Source of the DNA: UBA6244 sp963676875
GTDB taxonomy: Bacteria > Bacteroidota > Bacteroidia > Bacteroidales > F082
Assembly (NCBI GenBank): GCA_963676875.1
Contig: OY781436.1
Location: 186,001 to 250,000, forward strand
DNA: 64,000 nt
Reading direction: 5' to 3'
Positions 8,089 through 16,698 of the stretch are shown one piece after another. Numbering within the stretch: position 1 is the first letter of the stretch; each line of letters opens with the position of its first letter. The position numbers and the translations under genes are program-made. The notes under the pieces are model-generated. The model saw nothing but the letters and a program-made list of their open reading frames with translations, was not told where the DNA came from and made no database searches.

Positions 8089-10038
8089 TTAAAATTTAAA
8101 TTCGATACTTCCGTCCAATTTCATTTCAAAATCTTTTCCTTCAATAATGAAGTCGAAATTACCTGGACTTAATAATAATCTTGGCGAAACTGATTCAGTT
8201 GAAAATTTCGAGAATCCATTTTTCCCTTTTTGTCCAAACTTATTCACGGGAAAATCCTCGGTCAATTGTTTGTCGTCTCTGGCTTCCAAGTGATATTGAA
8301 ATCTTACTAATCCTTGTTTTGCATCAGCCAAATTTTTTACGAAATATAATCTCTTTGATAAGTCCTCTCTGTCTAAATCTTTTAATTCCTCTCTACTATT
8401 TTCAAAAAACAATACTTTTTGACTTACCATAAAAATGTGCTTTAAAGTGGCTTCTTTAACTTTCTTTCCCCTACCGATATAAATAGGCTCTTTTAATTTA
8501 AACAAGTTTTCAGGACTTAGGTCATCAAGATATTTCTTATATTGAGCAGCCTCAAATACATTTAATGGCACAATAGACCTACCATTTTCGTTTTCATACA
8601 ATCCGAACATATAGTTTTCACCAGAATCCGCATATATATAGTTTTTATACTCCTTCAATGATTTGAAAGTTTGTTCTTTTACAATGGTAACATTTTCAGG
8701 CTTCATGAAACCTCTGGCTGCCTTTGCTCTACATCTTAAATGACGTATTGTGTTTCCTTTAAAGTCTTTAAGTTTGTTTTGTTGAACTTTATCTTCGAAT
8801 AATTGCTTTTTAAGATATTCAGCCAAATATTCATCTACAATTATATCAGATTCAAAATTTACATTTTCAATTGGTTTTCTCAGAACTACCCACATTTCAT
8901 CCTTTCCATCAACTTGGTTATAAACAATCTTGCCTTCATCATCTTTTTGCAAACTACCATCGTTATTTTTGGCGGCAATCTTTATTTTCCCATAATAAGT
9001 TTGTTGATGCAATTCCCCTCTAATGGAATCACCTTGGGCAATTTTTGGAATTTTTTCTCCATTTTCATCTAATAAAAACTTCCTGTTTTTGTCTTTTAAC
9101 CAAACAATCCGGCCTCTTTTTCTCACAATTTTTTTGCCTGGAGATAATGTTTGGTCTTTATCTGCAATATTGTTGATTAAAATATTTTTCTGAATTTCTT
9201 CAATCATTGAATAGTTGAAATCAGAAAACGGCTTTTCGTGGTATTGCCTATTTCTGTTTTCTTCTTCATATTCAAAAGCTCTTTTCAGTATTTCTTCCCT
9301 CTTTCTTGAAGACGGAATTAAAGTAAGTACAGCAGCATCAATAGCGTGATGATAATGTTTCCCTCTATCTTTTGGCTCTACCTTTGGCTGAATACCATAA
9401 ATTTTTCTAAAAGCAGCCGTATTGCTTCCTTTTATAACATCAACTTTATTGAAAACCGTTTTTAAATAATGGTATGCATATTTTGTAATGATTTGGGTAT
9501 CAGTTAACTGACTGTTTACAAAACCTTGTGGAACTTCAGTTCTGGTAAATCTGTCCAATTTATTTTTCCAATAATCATACTCCATTTGCCATAAATGTTT
9601 TGTCCGAATAGCATTATCTTTTTCGGCTTTATCCTTCGCATTTTTTGATTTTGATTTCCAAAATTCAATTTGATCAAATAAATGCTCAACCTTCTTCTCC
9701 CATGCTTCAAGCCTTGGCTTTATTGCTGAATAGCCGTGTGAATCAGTATCATAGTTTGGCATCTCGGTGGGCATCCGATTCTTTTTAATATTGCGGTTAT
9801 AGTCTGCATAACAAACCGTTAAGTTGGCTAACGAATTATCAAAAGATTTACTTCGCGGAATAGTGTGTTCAAAATCAACTTTGTTAATGTCGAATAAATC
9901 ATAAATATTAATAACCTTGCCAGTATATAAACATCGCATCCCTTGTTCTAACCACAACCGATATTTTTTCACTAATGATTTTTGGGCCTCATTTTTTTCT
10001 TTTTGTTTTTTATATGGGTCTATGATTATTTTTTTCAA
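8089..10038 (-). CDS. cas9: Cas9, C-terminal part: HNH, RuvC-III and PAM-interacting regions (frameshifted)
   Basis: This 649-residue frame continues the Cas9 whose N-terminal 742 residues are read from 12305. The HNH domain carries VDFEHTIPRS with His58 and the downstream asparagine in YNRN (residue 81). RuvC-III follows with HHAIDAAVLTL (His230-231, Asp234). The C-terminal several hundred residues correspond to the wedge and PAM-interacting part. The only start in the frame is TTG at 10038, and meaningful Cas9 sequence continues upstream in this frame for about 14 residues (LEQANEKQSDEEFE) to the break. It is therefore the second half of a broken gene, not an independent one. Joined length would be about 1,405 residues, normal for Bacteroidota II-C Cas9. 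Confidence 0.95.
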   Translation of the reverse strand: MKKIIIDPYKKQKEKNEAQKSLVKKYRLWLEQGMRCLYTGKVINIYDLFDINKVDFEHTIPRSKSFDNSLANLTVCYADYNRNIKKNRMPTEMPNYDTDSHGYSAIKPRLEAWEKKVEHLFDQIEFWKSKSKNAKDKAEKDNAIRTKHLWQMEYDYWKNKLDRFTRTEVPQGFVNSQLTDTQIITKYAYHYLKTVFNKVDVIKGSNTAAFRKIYGIQPKVEPKDRGKHYHHAIDAAVLTLIPSSRKREEILKRAFEYEEENRNRQYHEKPFSDFNYSMIEEIQKNILINNIADKDQTLSPGKKIVRKRGRIVWLKDKNRKFLLDENGEKIPKIAQGDSIRGELHQQTYYGKIKIAAKNNDGSLQKDDEGKIVYNQVDGKDEMWVVLRKPIENVNFESDIIVDEYLAEYLKKQLFEDKVQQNKLKDFKGNTIRHLRCRAKAARGFMKPENVTIVKEQTFKSLKEYKNYIYADSGENYMFGLYENENGRSIVPLNVFEAAQYKKYLDDLSPENLFKLKEPIYIGRGKKVKEATLKHIFMVSQKVLFFENSREELKDLDREDLSKRLYFVKNLADAKQGLVRFQYHLEARDDKQLTEDFPVNKFGQKGKNGFSKFSTESVSPRLLLSPGNFDFIIEGKDFEMKLDGSIEFKF

Positions 10039-10076
10039 TTCAAATTCTTCATCGCTTTGTTTTTCATTTGCCTGCT

Positions 10077-12305
10077 CTAAAAGAATCTTACTTTATCAAC
10101 ATCATCTTTATTCCCCGGATCTGCCACACCAGAAAAGTCAGGGGCTTTAATAAACTCAGAAATGGCATTGGCAAATTCTCTGTTTTCAACCTCACGATCT
10201 CGTTGATATTTTTCAATCGCCCATCTTTTGTTACTATCATTCAATTCCCTTGCGATCTCAACTATCATTCGGGTTTCTTCGTCTATTTTTCCAACTTCTA
10301 TCAAATAGTTTATGACATCACGCAACCGATAAAGCGTTTTATATGCCATAGGATTTTTAAAAGCTGCTGTTTTAGGACTTAGCAAAAACTGCTGTCCTTC
10401 TTTTTTAGGATAAATATCAATTTGCGACGGATGATAAATTTTGTCCAACAACTTTTCATAAACATTAAAATTGGTGTCTAAATATTCTTTTATCTGATTA
10501 ACCAAATGTGGTGGTTTTATATGCTCGCGTTTGGATGAGGCAAAAAACGCCTGATATTTTTCAATCACTTCAGTTAAGATTTGCTGTTTGTAATCTTTAT
10601 TTAATTTAAGCCATGTTTTTTCTCCAAAGTGTTCCATTGCTACACTTTCTACATCTTTTATATCCGATTCAACTAATTTGTATGATGTATCTTTCCAACC
10701 AAATCTATTTTGATAATCCAATGCGTAATATTTGAAAATCAAATTATTGGTAATAGTGATAATTTTCTTTTGAAGCCTATTTTTTTCAATTTCGTCTTTA
10801 ATTGCTTTTAGAACATTTTCTTTATTCGCTTCAAAAACTTTTTCACCAAGTATTTCAGGAATCTTTGCCAGAATAACCGCTTCTGAATAAATCATCCCCT
10901 CTCTCAAAAATGGTAAAATATTGTTAATGGCTTTTAAACTCAGATTGGCATAGCCAACAGGAAAAGAGTTGAAAAGGGTTTTTAACTCCTTGATTTGATT
11001 ATCATCTAATTCGAGAGTCTTAAACAAAAACTCCTCGAAGTATTCTTCATCCTCAAACGAAAATAAAATGTGCCAAATGTCTTCAATCTTATATGTTTTT
11101 ATTACACTTTCTCCCTTTTTGTTCTTTCGTATAACTTCCTTTTCAAAGTTTAGCCAATCGTCCCCAAATACAGATTTCAATCTTGCAGAAACAAAACAAC
11201 TTGAAACAGAAACTTTATCCATTTTTTGGCTATAATTCAATTCCCAATTATTTCCACCATTCAACTTTATAAATTTTCTAATTTCGCTAAAATCAAATTC
11301 CCTTTTGCTAGAACTCTTATAAAAAAACTTTTCGTGATACAACTTCTCCTTAAGTTCAATTGGGATTGGTTCAAAAGGAGTACCATTGTCAATACGATAC
11401 TTTATGTTATTGATAAACGACCATGCGCGATATTCTTCAAACCTTGGATGGCTTATTGGACATCTCGGTTTGCTAGGCTCAAGTGTGCATTTCCCAACTA
11501 AACCTTTTTGAGAACGTAATGGCCTTTGATAAAAAATGGAACCATTTTTAGTTTCCAATAGTAGTTTTTCTTTAAATTCTTCATCATGTATTTGCTGAAA
11601 TTCCAATATTTTTTTTACCTCGTCTCTATAATCCGATCGCAGTGTGTATCTGTTTCTTACACGAATGCCCTTATCTTCTAAGTATGCTAGAGCGGCACCT
11701 AAACTACCCTTTTCTTCTAGTAATTCTTTGTATTTATTAACAGGTATTGCAGCAGAATCACTTCCACCATTATAAACACTGGATTTCTCTTTGTCCCCAT
11801 TTTTTCTACTGCTTTTAAACCCTCGTCGCTGTGCAATATGAAATAGCGCCCTTCCAACTTTAAAACGATTTTCAGAAATTGATAAATCCAGCTTTTCTGT
11901 AATCAATAATCTCCTCAACTGATATGGACTTGAAAAATCAGGAACTCCATCCCCATTAAAATCAAGTTTAATCCATCTTTGAAAATATTCATCATTAATA
12001 GGAAAAACTCTTCCTATTCCCTTTTTGTAGTGTTTCCATTTGTTAAGGTTCTCGATATCAAGTGGGCAAAATTTATTTTCAATCAACACTTTTAGTGTTT
12101 CCCATTTTCTATATCTGCGGGCATTATAAAGCCTTCTTGATGATCGGTGTTTTGTCCGTTCGGCAGCATATGAAAACTCTCCTGATTTTCCTTCGCCAAC
12201 CCCTTTTTTAAAAGTGTAAACACCATACCAAGTGAAAACATTGTTTTCCATTAATGTAAGTCCAATTGAATTGGTTCCTAAATCTATTCCTAAAATATTT
12301 GTCAT
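10077..12305 (-). CDS. cas9: Cas9, N-terminal part: RuvC-I, REC lobe and RuvC-II (frameshifted)
   Basis: The 742-residue N-terminal part of a type II-C Cas9, the RNA-guided nuclease. RuvC-I is NILGIDLGTNSIGL with Asp8. The arginine-rich bridge helix follows (AERTKHRSSRRLYNARRYRK), then the REC lobe, then RuvC-II at MIVEIARELND with Glu683. The frame ends at TAG (10077-10079) in the sequence TTC TTT TAG. One extra T, or a -1 slip on TTTT, restores ...RFFLEQANEKQ and joins the C-terminal frame. Base composition is clearly more AT-rich than the housekeeping genes nearby, which suggests transfer. The gene starts with ATG at 12305 and is divergent from the tracrRNA. Confidence 0.96.
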   Translation of the reverse strand: MTNILGIDLGTNSIGLTLMENNVFTWYGVYTFKKGVGEGKSGEFSYAAERTKHRSSRRLYNARRYRKWETLKVLIENKFCPLDIENLNKWKHYKKGIGRVFPINDEYFQRWIKLDFNGDGVPDFSSPYQLRRLLITEKLDLSISENRFKVGRALFHIAQRRGFKSSRKNGDKEKSSVYNGGSDSAAIPVNKYKELLEEKGSLGAALAYLEDKGIRVRNRYTLRSDYRDEVKKILEFQQIHDEEFKEKLLLETKNGSIFYQRPLRSQKGLVGKCTLEPSKPRCPISHPRFEEYRAWSFINNIKYRIDNGTPFEPIPIELKEKLYHEKFFYKSSSKREFDFSEIRKFIKLNGGNNWELNYSQKMDKVSVSSCFVSARLKSVFGDDWLNFEKEVIRKNKKGESVIKTYKIEDIWHILFSFEDEEYFEEFLFKTLELDDNQIKELKTLFNSFPVGYANLSLKAINNILPFLREGMIYSEAVILAKIPEILGEKVFEANKENVLKAIKDEIEKNRLQKKIITITNNLIFKYYALDYQNRFGWKDTSYKLVESDIKDVESVAMEHFGEKTWLKLNKDYKQQILTEVIEKYQAFFASSKREHIKPPHLVNQIKEYLDTNFNVYEKLLDKIYHPSQIDIYPKKEGQQFLLSPKTAAFKNPMAYKTLYRLRDVINYLIEVGKIDEETRMIVEIARELNDSNKRWAIEKYQRDREVENREFANAISEFIKAPDFSGVADPGNKDDVDKVRFF

Positions 12306-12328
12306 AATAAATAAATTTTATATTTTTG
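12298..12328 (+). promoter_or_regulatory. tracrRNA promoter (TTTG ... TATTTTTG)
   Basis: TTTG at 12298-12301 and TATTTTTG at 12321-12328 are separated by 19 bases, matching the Bacteroidota -33/-7 consensus. Transcription would begin near 12333-12336, at the start of the anti-repeat. The promoter overlaps the first codons of cas9 on the other strand. Confidence 0.8.
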
Positions 12329-12330
12329 CA

Positions 12331-12428
12331 GTGATACAAAGTGAAATACAATTCACAACAAGGCTATAAGCCGAAGAAATTGCCAAAAGGCATACTTTAC
12401 CCTGCATACTTTCTGTAGGGTTTTTTTT
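12331..12428 (+). ncRNA. tracrRNA
   Basis: The anti-repeat at 12331-12359 contains GATACAA, TGAAA and CAATTCACAAC, all complementary to the first 30 bases of the CRISPR repeat, with small internal mismatches that would form the usual bulge. Downstream are a GGCT/AGCC hairpin (12362-12372), a TGCC/GGCA hairpin (12381-12392) and a final hairpin, CCCTGCA (12400-12406) with TGTAGGG (12414-12420), followed by eight T. This matches the order anti-repeat, nexus-like stem, terminator stem of known tracrRNAs. The gene is divergent from cas9. About 95 bases are expected in the RNA. Confidence 0.92.
12400..12428 (+). terminator. tracrRNA terminator
   Basis: A 7-bp stem, CCCTGCA with TGTAGGG, and a T8 tract at 12421-12428. 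Confidence 0.85.
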
Positions 12429-12485
12429 ATAATGAGTTCTTGATTTAAACATTAACTGGATTATTCCGTTGTGAAAACATTTATT

Positions 12486-12513
12486 GCGGCCGGGAAACCG
12501 GTCGCTTTTTTTT
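12486..12513 (+). terminator. Second strong terminator downstream of tracrRNA
   Basis: GCGGCCGG, a GAAA tetraloop and CCGGTCGC form an 8-bp stem followed by T8. It lies 58 bases after the tracrRNA terminator with no gene between. It may end a read-through form of the tracrRNA or a separate small RNA starting near 12435-12470. Confidence 0.8.
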
Positions 12514-12832
12514 GAAGTTTTCGCAACACAATACGCATGCTGAGAACCAATGAAATAATACCAAACGTGAGCTCTTTGTTTCATTTTGTTGAGCTTTAGC
12601 AGGTTACGTTGTCAATACATTACCGTATGTAATGTACATTTGCTTTTTAGGCTATAAATATACAATTTTTCATAACTTCCCTGAGAAATTCTCTAAAGTT
12701 TTAATATCCGACGTCGTAGTTCTCCCCCCACCCACCCCATCCCATTTTTTTCTATCTTTGCCCACTCAAATTTTTTGGCTAAGCCTCTTTTTACTTTTTA
12801 TCAATATACTAATTATCACTACTTTATAACTC
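12514..12832. other. Intergenic region with an 8-bp inverted repeat
   Basis: This 319-base gap holds no gene I can support. At 12616-12636 TACATTAC and GTAATGTA form a perfect inverted repeat around CGTAT, the size and spacing of a dimeric regulator operator. Downstream are a C-rich stretch (12721-12744) and the promoter element of the reductase gene. Confidence 0.5.
12753..12760 (+). promoter_or_regulatory. -7 promoter element of the reductase/miaB genes
   Basis: TATCTTTG matches TAnnTTTG exactly and is 72 bases before the ATG at 12833. No good -33 TTTG is present. Confidence 0.55.
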
Positions 12833-13486
12833 ATGCAATCTCAAGAAAAACATAAATTAGTCGCTATTAGAAACCTCACCGAGTCAACTTACGTGCTGCA
12901 AATGGAACGTAACGGACTGGAATTTGAAGCCGGTCAACATATTCTGCTGGGTGCCGACGGCGATCTCAACCAACGCGAATACTCCATTTACAGTGGCACC
13001 AATGACAAATTTCTGGAAGTCATTATCAAGGAGGTGGACGATGGCGATGTGTCGCGAAAACTAAAGCATACTCCCATTGGAAAAAACCTGCAAGTGGAAG
13101 GCCCGCTGGGATTTTTTAGCCTCGACCCCCAACTTATTCCCCACCGTAAGTTTTTGTTTGTGTCGTCGGGCACCGGAATCGCCCCTTTTCATAGTATGGC
13201 CAAAAGTCATCCCAACCTGGATTACACCCTTTTGCATGGAGTGCGCTTCGGAAACGAGGGTTATGAAAAAAACCACTATCCCTCAGACAGATACATTCAA
13301 TGTACTTCGGGAGATGCCACAGGAGATTTTGCAGGTCGCGTAACCGACTACCTCAAAAAACATCCCATCGACCCCTCCACCATCTGCTATTTCTGCGGGA
13401 ATTTTAAAATGATTCGGGAAGCCATGGACATCCTGGAGAAAAAGGGAATCCCTCACAATCAGCTTCATGCCGAAGTTTATTTTTAA
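12833..13486 (+). CDS. Ferredoxin/flavodoxin-NADP(H) reductase family protein
   Basis: A 217-residue cytoplasmic flavoprotein of the ferredoxin-NADP reductase fold. The FAD-binding motif is Arg48-Glu-Tyr50-Ser51 in QREYSIYSG. The nicotinamide-binding motif SSGTGIAPF is at residues 111-119, and CGNFKMIREAM is the C-terminal pyridine-nucleotide contact. At 217 residues it is shorter than classical FNR but fits compact bacterial forms. It is followed 15 bases later by miaB, so the two may share a transcript; supplying electrons to the radical SAM methylthiotransferases is a possible link but is inference only. Confidence 0.85.
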   Translation: MQSQEKHKLVAIRNLTESTYVLQMERNGLEFEAGQHILLGADGDLNQREYSIYSGTNDKFLEVIIKEVDDGDVSRKLKHTPIGKNLQVEGPLGFFSLDPQLIPHRKFLFVSSGTGIAPFHSMAKSHPNLDYTLLHGVRFGNEGYEKNHYPSDRYIQCTSGDATGDFAGRVTDYLKKHPIDPSTICYFCGNFKMIREAMDILEKKGIPHNQLHAEVYF

Positions 13487-13501
13487 CAAGAAACAAAGAA
13501 A

Positions 13502-14935
13502 ATGAAATACCATATCGTTCAGTTGGGGTGCCAAATGAATATTTCCGATGGCGAAAGGGTGCAGCAAGTACTCGAGGGGATGGGGTTTGAGTCCACCGAC
13601 AAAGAAACCGATGCCAACGTGCTTGGGGTTATTGCCTGCTCGGTTCGTCAAAAAGGCATCGACAAAGTATATAATAAGGTGGCCACCTGGAATAAGTGGA
13701 AAAACCGTAAAAACCTGATTACCTTTGTTTCCGGATGCGTTCTGCCTGCCGACAAACAGAAATTTCTGAAAATGTTCGACCTGGTTTTCCCCATGAGCCA
13801 ACTGCCTCAACTGCCCGAAATGATCAGTCAATACGGCATTGTTACCCCCGCCGGCATGCAAACCCTTGACGCCGGATTTTCTGACCTGGTGAAAAATAAC
13901 GATCAGGTAGCCCCCAATCCCGCGGCCTTCCGGCTCGATCCGGCAGCATACAAAGCCACCCATGTGGACATCGCTCCCCAAAAACCTGAAGAACACATTG
14001 AAGATTTCTGGCATATCGCACCCAAGTACGGCTCCGGCTTCGAAGCATTTATTCCCATTCAAAATGGTTGCAACAAGTTTTGCACCTACTGCGCCGTGCC
14101 TTATACCCGTGGCCGGGAAGTTTCCCGTCCTTCGGAGGAGATTTTGAACGAACTCAAACACCTGGTTGACAAAGGATTTAAGGCTATCACCCTGTTAGGT
14201 CAAAATGTAAATTCGTACGGTTTGGATAAAAAAGGAGACGAAATTTCATTTGCCCAATTACTTGAAAAAGTAGGTCAATTTGGTGAAGAATCAGGAAAGG
14301 ATTTCTGGGTGTATTTCACCTCTCCTCACCCACGAGACATGACCGATGACGTCATCGAAATGGTGGCACGATACGACTGTTTGGCCAAACAAATACACCT
14401 TCCCGTGCAATCAGGCGACGACAGCGTGTTGGTGCGCATGAACCGCAATCATGGCATGGGCCGTTACCGGGAAATTGTGGCTACCATCAAACGCCTCATT
14501 CCCCAGGCTACCCTGTTTACCGACATTATCGTAGGCTTTACGGGCGAAACCGAAGAAGAGTTCATGCACACCATGGACATCATGAAAGAGTTTAAATACA
14601 ACATGGCCTACATTGCCCAGTACTCACCCCGTCCGGGAGCTGCCAGTTCGCGTTGGGCCGATGATGTTCCCAAAGATGAAAAGAAAGAACGCTACCACCG
14701 TTTGACCGATGAGATGATGAAGTATTCGCTAGAATACAACCAACAATTGATTGGCAAAACACTGAAAGTGCTTGTGCGAGGCAACGACCGCAAGGAAAAC
14801 TACCTTTCAGCCTATACCGAAGGACGCATTGTGGCACGTTTCTATTGCCCGCGCACCGATCTGGTCGGAAAATACGTACACATCAAAATTACCGGAGCTG
14901 CTCCATTGTCCATTGAGGGCGAATTGGTTAACTAA
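13502..14935 (+). CDS. miaB: MiaB-type tRNA methylthiotransferase
   Basis: A 477-residue radical SAM methylthiotransferase, expected to add a methylthio group to i6A37 of tRNA. The N-terminal UPF0004 domain supplies the auxiliary cluster with Cys10 (LGCQMN), Cys46 and Cys79. The radical SAM cysteines are Cys190, Cys194 and Cys197 in NGCNKFCTYCAVPYTRGRE. A TRAM-like RNA-binding segment closes the protein. LGCQMN and CAVPYTRGRE favour MiaB over MtaB or RimO. The N-terminal half is somewhat divergent from textbook MiaB, so i6A specificity is inferred. The MtaB gene follows 11 bases later. Confidence 0.87.
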   Translation: MKYHIVQLGCQMNISDGERVQQVLEGMGFESTDKETDANVLGVIACSVRQKGIDKVYNKVATWNKWKNRKNLITFVSGCVLPADKQKFLKMFDLVFPMSQLPQLPEMISQYGIVTPAGMQTLDAGFSDLVKNNDQVAPNPAAFRLDPAAYKATHVDIAPQKPEEHIEDFWHIAPKYGSGFEAFIPIQNGCNKFCTYCAVPYTRGREVSRPSEEILNELKHLVDKGFKAITLLGQNVNSYGLDKKGDEISFAQLLEKVGQFGEESGKDFWVYFTSPHPRDMTDDVIEMVARYDCLAKQIHLPVQSGDDSVLVRMNRNHGMGRYREIVATIKRLIPQATLFTDIIVGFTGETEEEFMHTMDIMKEFKYNMAYIAQYSPRPGAASSRWADDVPKDEKKERYHRLTDEMMKYSLEYNQQLIGKTLKVLVRGNDRKENYLSAYTEGRIVARFYCPRTDLVGKYVHIKITGAAPLSIEGELVN

Positions 14936-14946
14936 TTATTTTTGTC

Positions 14947-16251
14947 ATGAACGAACCAAAGACAGTTGCATTTAAAACTCTGGGATGTCGGCTCAACCTC
15001 TACGAAACCGATTCGTTGGCTTCCGAATTTGCCAAAAGCAATTACCGCATCGTTGATTTCAACGAAAAAGCCGACCTGTATGTGATCAACACCTGCACCG
15101 TAACCAATCAAAGCGACCAAAAATCGCGGCGGGAAATCAGCGCAGCACACAAAACCAACCACGAGGGTATCACCATCGTTACCGGATGCATGGCCACCAA
15201 CTACAAAGAACAACTTGAAAAAAGCGAAAAGGTAGATTATGTAGTTGACAACCAACACAAAACATCTGTATTGTCGGTTGCCGAAGCCCACTTTAACGGC
15301 GAATTGGTGGATGTGAATAATTTTGAAGCCAACCTGTTCAACTACCAACCTGCCGACGAAACCTTTCATACCCGTAGTTTAATTAAAATCCAGGACGGCT
15401 GCGACAATTTTTGCACCTTCTGCATCATACCCAAAGTGCGGGGACGGGCCACAAGTCGTGCCCCTCAGGAAATTTTCGACAATATCCGGCAGGTCGTGGA
15501 CTTTGGATTTAAGGAAGTGGTACTCACCGGCGTTAATCTGGGAAGATATACTTACGAAGACTACAATTTTGAAAAACTGGTGGAAGAAATTCTGGAGATT
15601 CCCGGCGATTTCAGGGTCAGGATTTCGAGCATCGAGCCCGACGGGTACACCGACAGCTTTTTCAGGTTGTTCAGTCATCCCAAGCTCACTCCCCACCTCC
15701 ACATCTGTCTGCAAAGCGGTTCAGAAGAAATATTACTGAAGATGAGACGTATGTACACTGCTTCTTTCTTCAAAAATATGGCGCACCAGCTTAAAAGTCA
15801 GCATCCGGGTTTTAACCTTACCACCGACGTGATTGTGGGCTTCCCGGGCGAAACTGAAGAACAATTTGAAGAAACCTTGCAAACCATCCGCGAAATTGGT
15901 TTCGGACACATCCATACTTTTAAGTATTCGGTAAGAAAGGGAACCCGCGCCGAACGCATGCCCGACCAGATAAATGGAGCCATCAAAACGGCCAGAAGTG
16001 AAAAGGTACGGTTGCTGGCTGAAGACATGAAGTTAAACTACCGGAAGACTTTCGTTGGCAAATCTCAGCGGGTGTTGGTAGAAAAAATACTGCCCAATGG
16101 CACTGCCAGTGGCTTCGGAGAGCATTATGTTCCGGTGATTATTCAGCATCAGGGACTAAAAACCAACACATTTTATGAGGTGATGATACAATCGGTGCTT
16201 CCGCTGGAAGAGCCTACACTGGCGGGAACCCTGAAAACCAACCTAGAATGA
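14947..16251 (+). CDS. mtaB: tRNA t6A37 methylthiotransferase MtaB
   Basis: A 434-residue methylthiotransferase of the MtaB/YqeV group, which converts t6A37 to ms2t6A37 in tRNA. The auxiliary-cluster cysteines are Cys14 (FKTLGCRLN), Cys50 and Cys81. The radical SAM motif is Cys152-Cys156-Cys159 in DGCDNFCTFCIIPKVRGR, followed by VLTGVNLGRY, which is characteristic of MtaB. It lies 11 bases after miaB in the same direction, giving a tandem pair of position-37 modifying enzymes. Confidence 0.92.
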   Translation: MNEPKTVAFKTLGCRLNLYETDSLASEFAKSNYRIVDFNEKADLYVINTCTVTNQSDQKSRREISAAHKTNHEGITIVTGCMATNYKEQLEKSEKVDYVVDNQHKTSVLSVAEAHFNGELVDVNNFEANLFNYQPADETFHTRSLIKIQDGCDNFCTFCIIPKVRGRATSRAPQEIFDNIRQVVDFGFKEVVLTGVNLGRYTYEDYNFEKLVEEILEIPGDFRVRISSIEPDGYTDSFFRLFSHPKLTPHLHICLQSGSEEILLKMRRMYTASFFKNMAHQLKSQHPGFNLTTDVIVGFPGETEEQFEETLQTIREIGFGHIHTFKYSVRKGTRAERMPDQINGAIKTARSEKVRLLAEDMKLNYRKTFVGKSQRVLVEKILPNGTASGFGEHYVPVIIQHQGLKTNTFYEVMIQSVLPLEEPTLAGTLKTNLE

Positions 16252-16307
16252 AAAGCAGAATTCAACGTAATTTTTTCAGGATTATTTTTTTATATTAAAT
16301 ATTATCG

Positions 16308-16315
16308 TACTTTTG
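16308..16315 (+). promoter_or_regulatory. -7 promoter element of rpsT
   Basis: TACTTTTG, an exact TAnnTTTG match, lies 36 bases before the rpsT start, after an AT-rich stretch. Confidence 0.6.
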
Positions 16316-16350
16316 CAGCCCCAATTTAACATAATTAAAGGTAATACATT

Positions 16351-16605
16351 ATGGCTAATCACCAATCAGCGCTTAAAAGGATCAGACAGTCTGAAGCTAG
16401 AAGAGTTCACAACCGTTACTACACGAAAACTATGCGTAATGCGGTTAGAAAATTCAGGTCGTTAACTGACAAAAAAGAGGCCGTTGAGGGCTTGCCCACA
16501 TTGTACACAATGATCGACAAGCTGGCTAAAAGAAACATGATTCACAAGAATAAAGCCGGTAACTTAAAGTCAAAAATTACGAAATACGCCAATAGCCTTT
16601 CATAA
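16351..16605 (+). CDS. rpsT: 30S ribosomal protein S20
   Basis: An 84-residue basic protein starting MANHQSALKRIRQSEARR, the typical S20 N-terminus. It binds 16S rRNA early in small-subunit assembly. Full length for the Bacteroidota form. It is probably a single-gene transcript, with its own promoter element 36 bases upstream and a terminator 23 bases downstream. Confidence 0.97.
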   Translation: MANHQSALKRIRQSEARRVHNRYYTKTMRNAVRKFRSLTDKKEAVEGLPTLYTMIDKLAKRNMIHKNKAGNLKSKITKYANSLS

Positions 16606-16627
16606 AAAGCGCATTGCAAAAAATATA

Positions 16628-16658
16628 AGCCTGGTTACTTTGTAGCCGGGCTTTTTTT
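16628..16658 (+). terminator. rpsT terminator
   Basis: AGCCTGGTTAC and GTAGCCGGGCT form an 11-bp stem with two G-T pairs around TTT, followed by seven T. Confidence 0.85.
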
Positions 16659-16698
16659 GATTTTTTTCGTAGCTTTACCCCCTTAAAAAAAACCTGCT

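Noticed and set aside
8089..12305. Two separate cas9-like genes
   Set aside because: The downstream frame starts only at TTG, and Cas9 sequence continues upstream of it to the stop of the first frame. One frameshifted gene explains both.
12318..12584. An 88-residue minus-strand frame opposite the tracrRNA
   Set aside because: It runs through the tracrRNA hairpins and both terminators, and its translation has no family resemblance.
13502..16251. RimO instead of MiaB or MtaB for one of the two methylthiotransferases
   Set aside because: The first has LGCQMN and CAVPYTRGRE (MiaB type). The second has TLGCRLN and CIIPKVRGR followed by TGVNLG (MtaB type).
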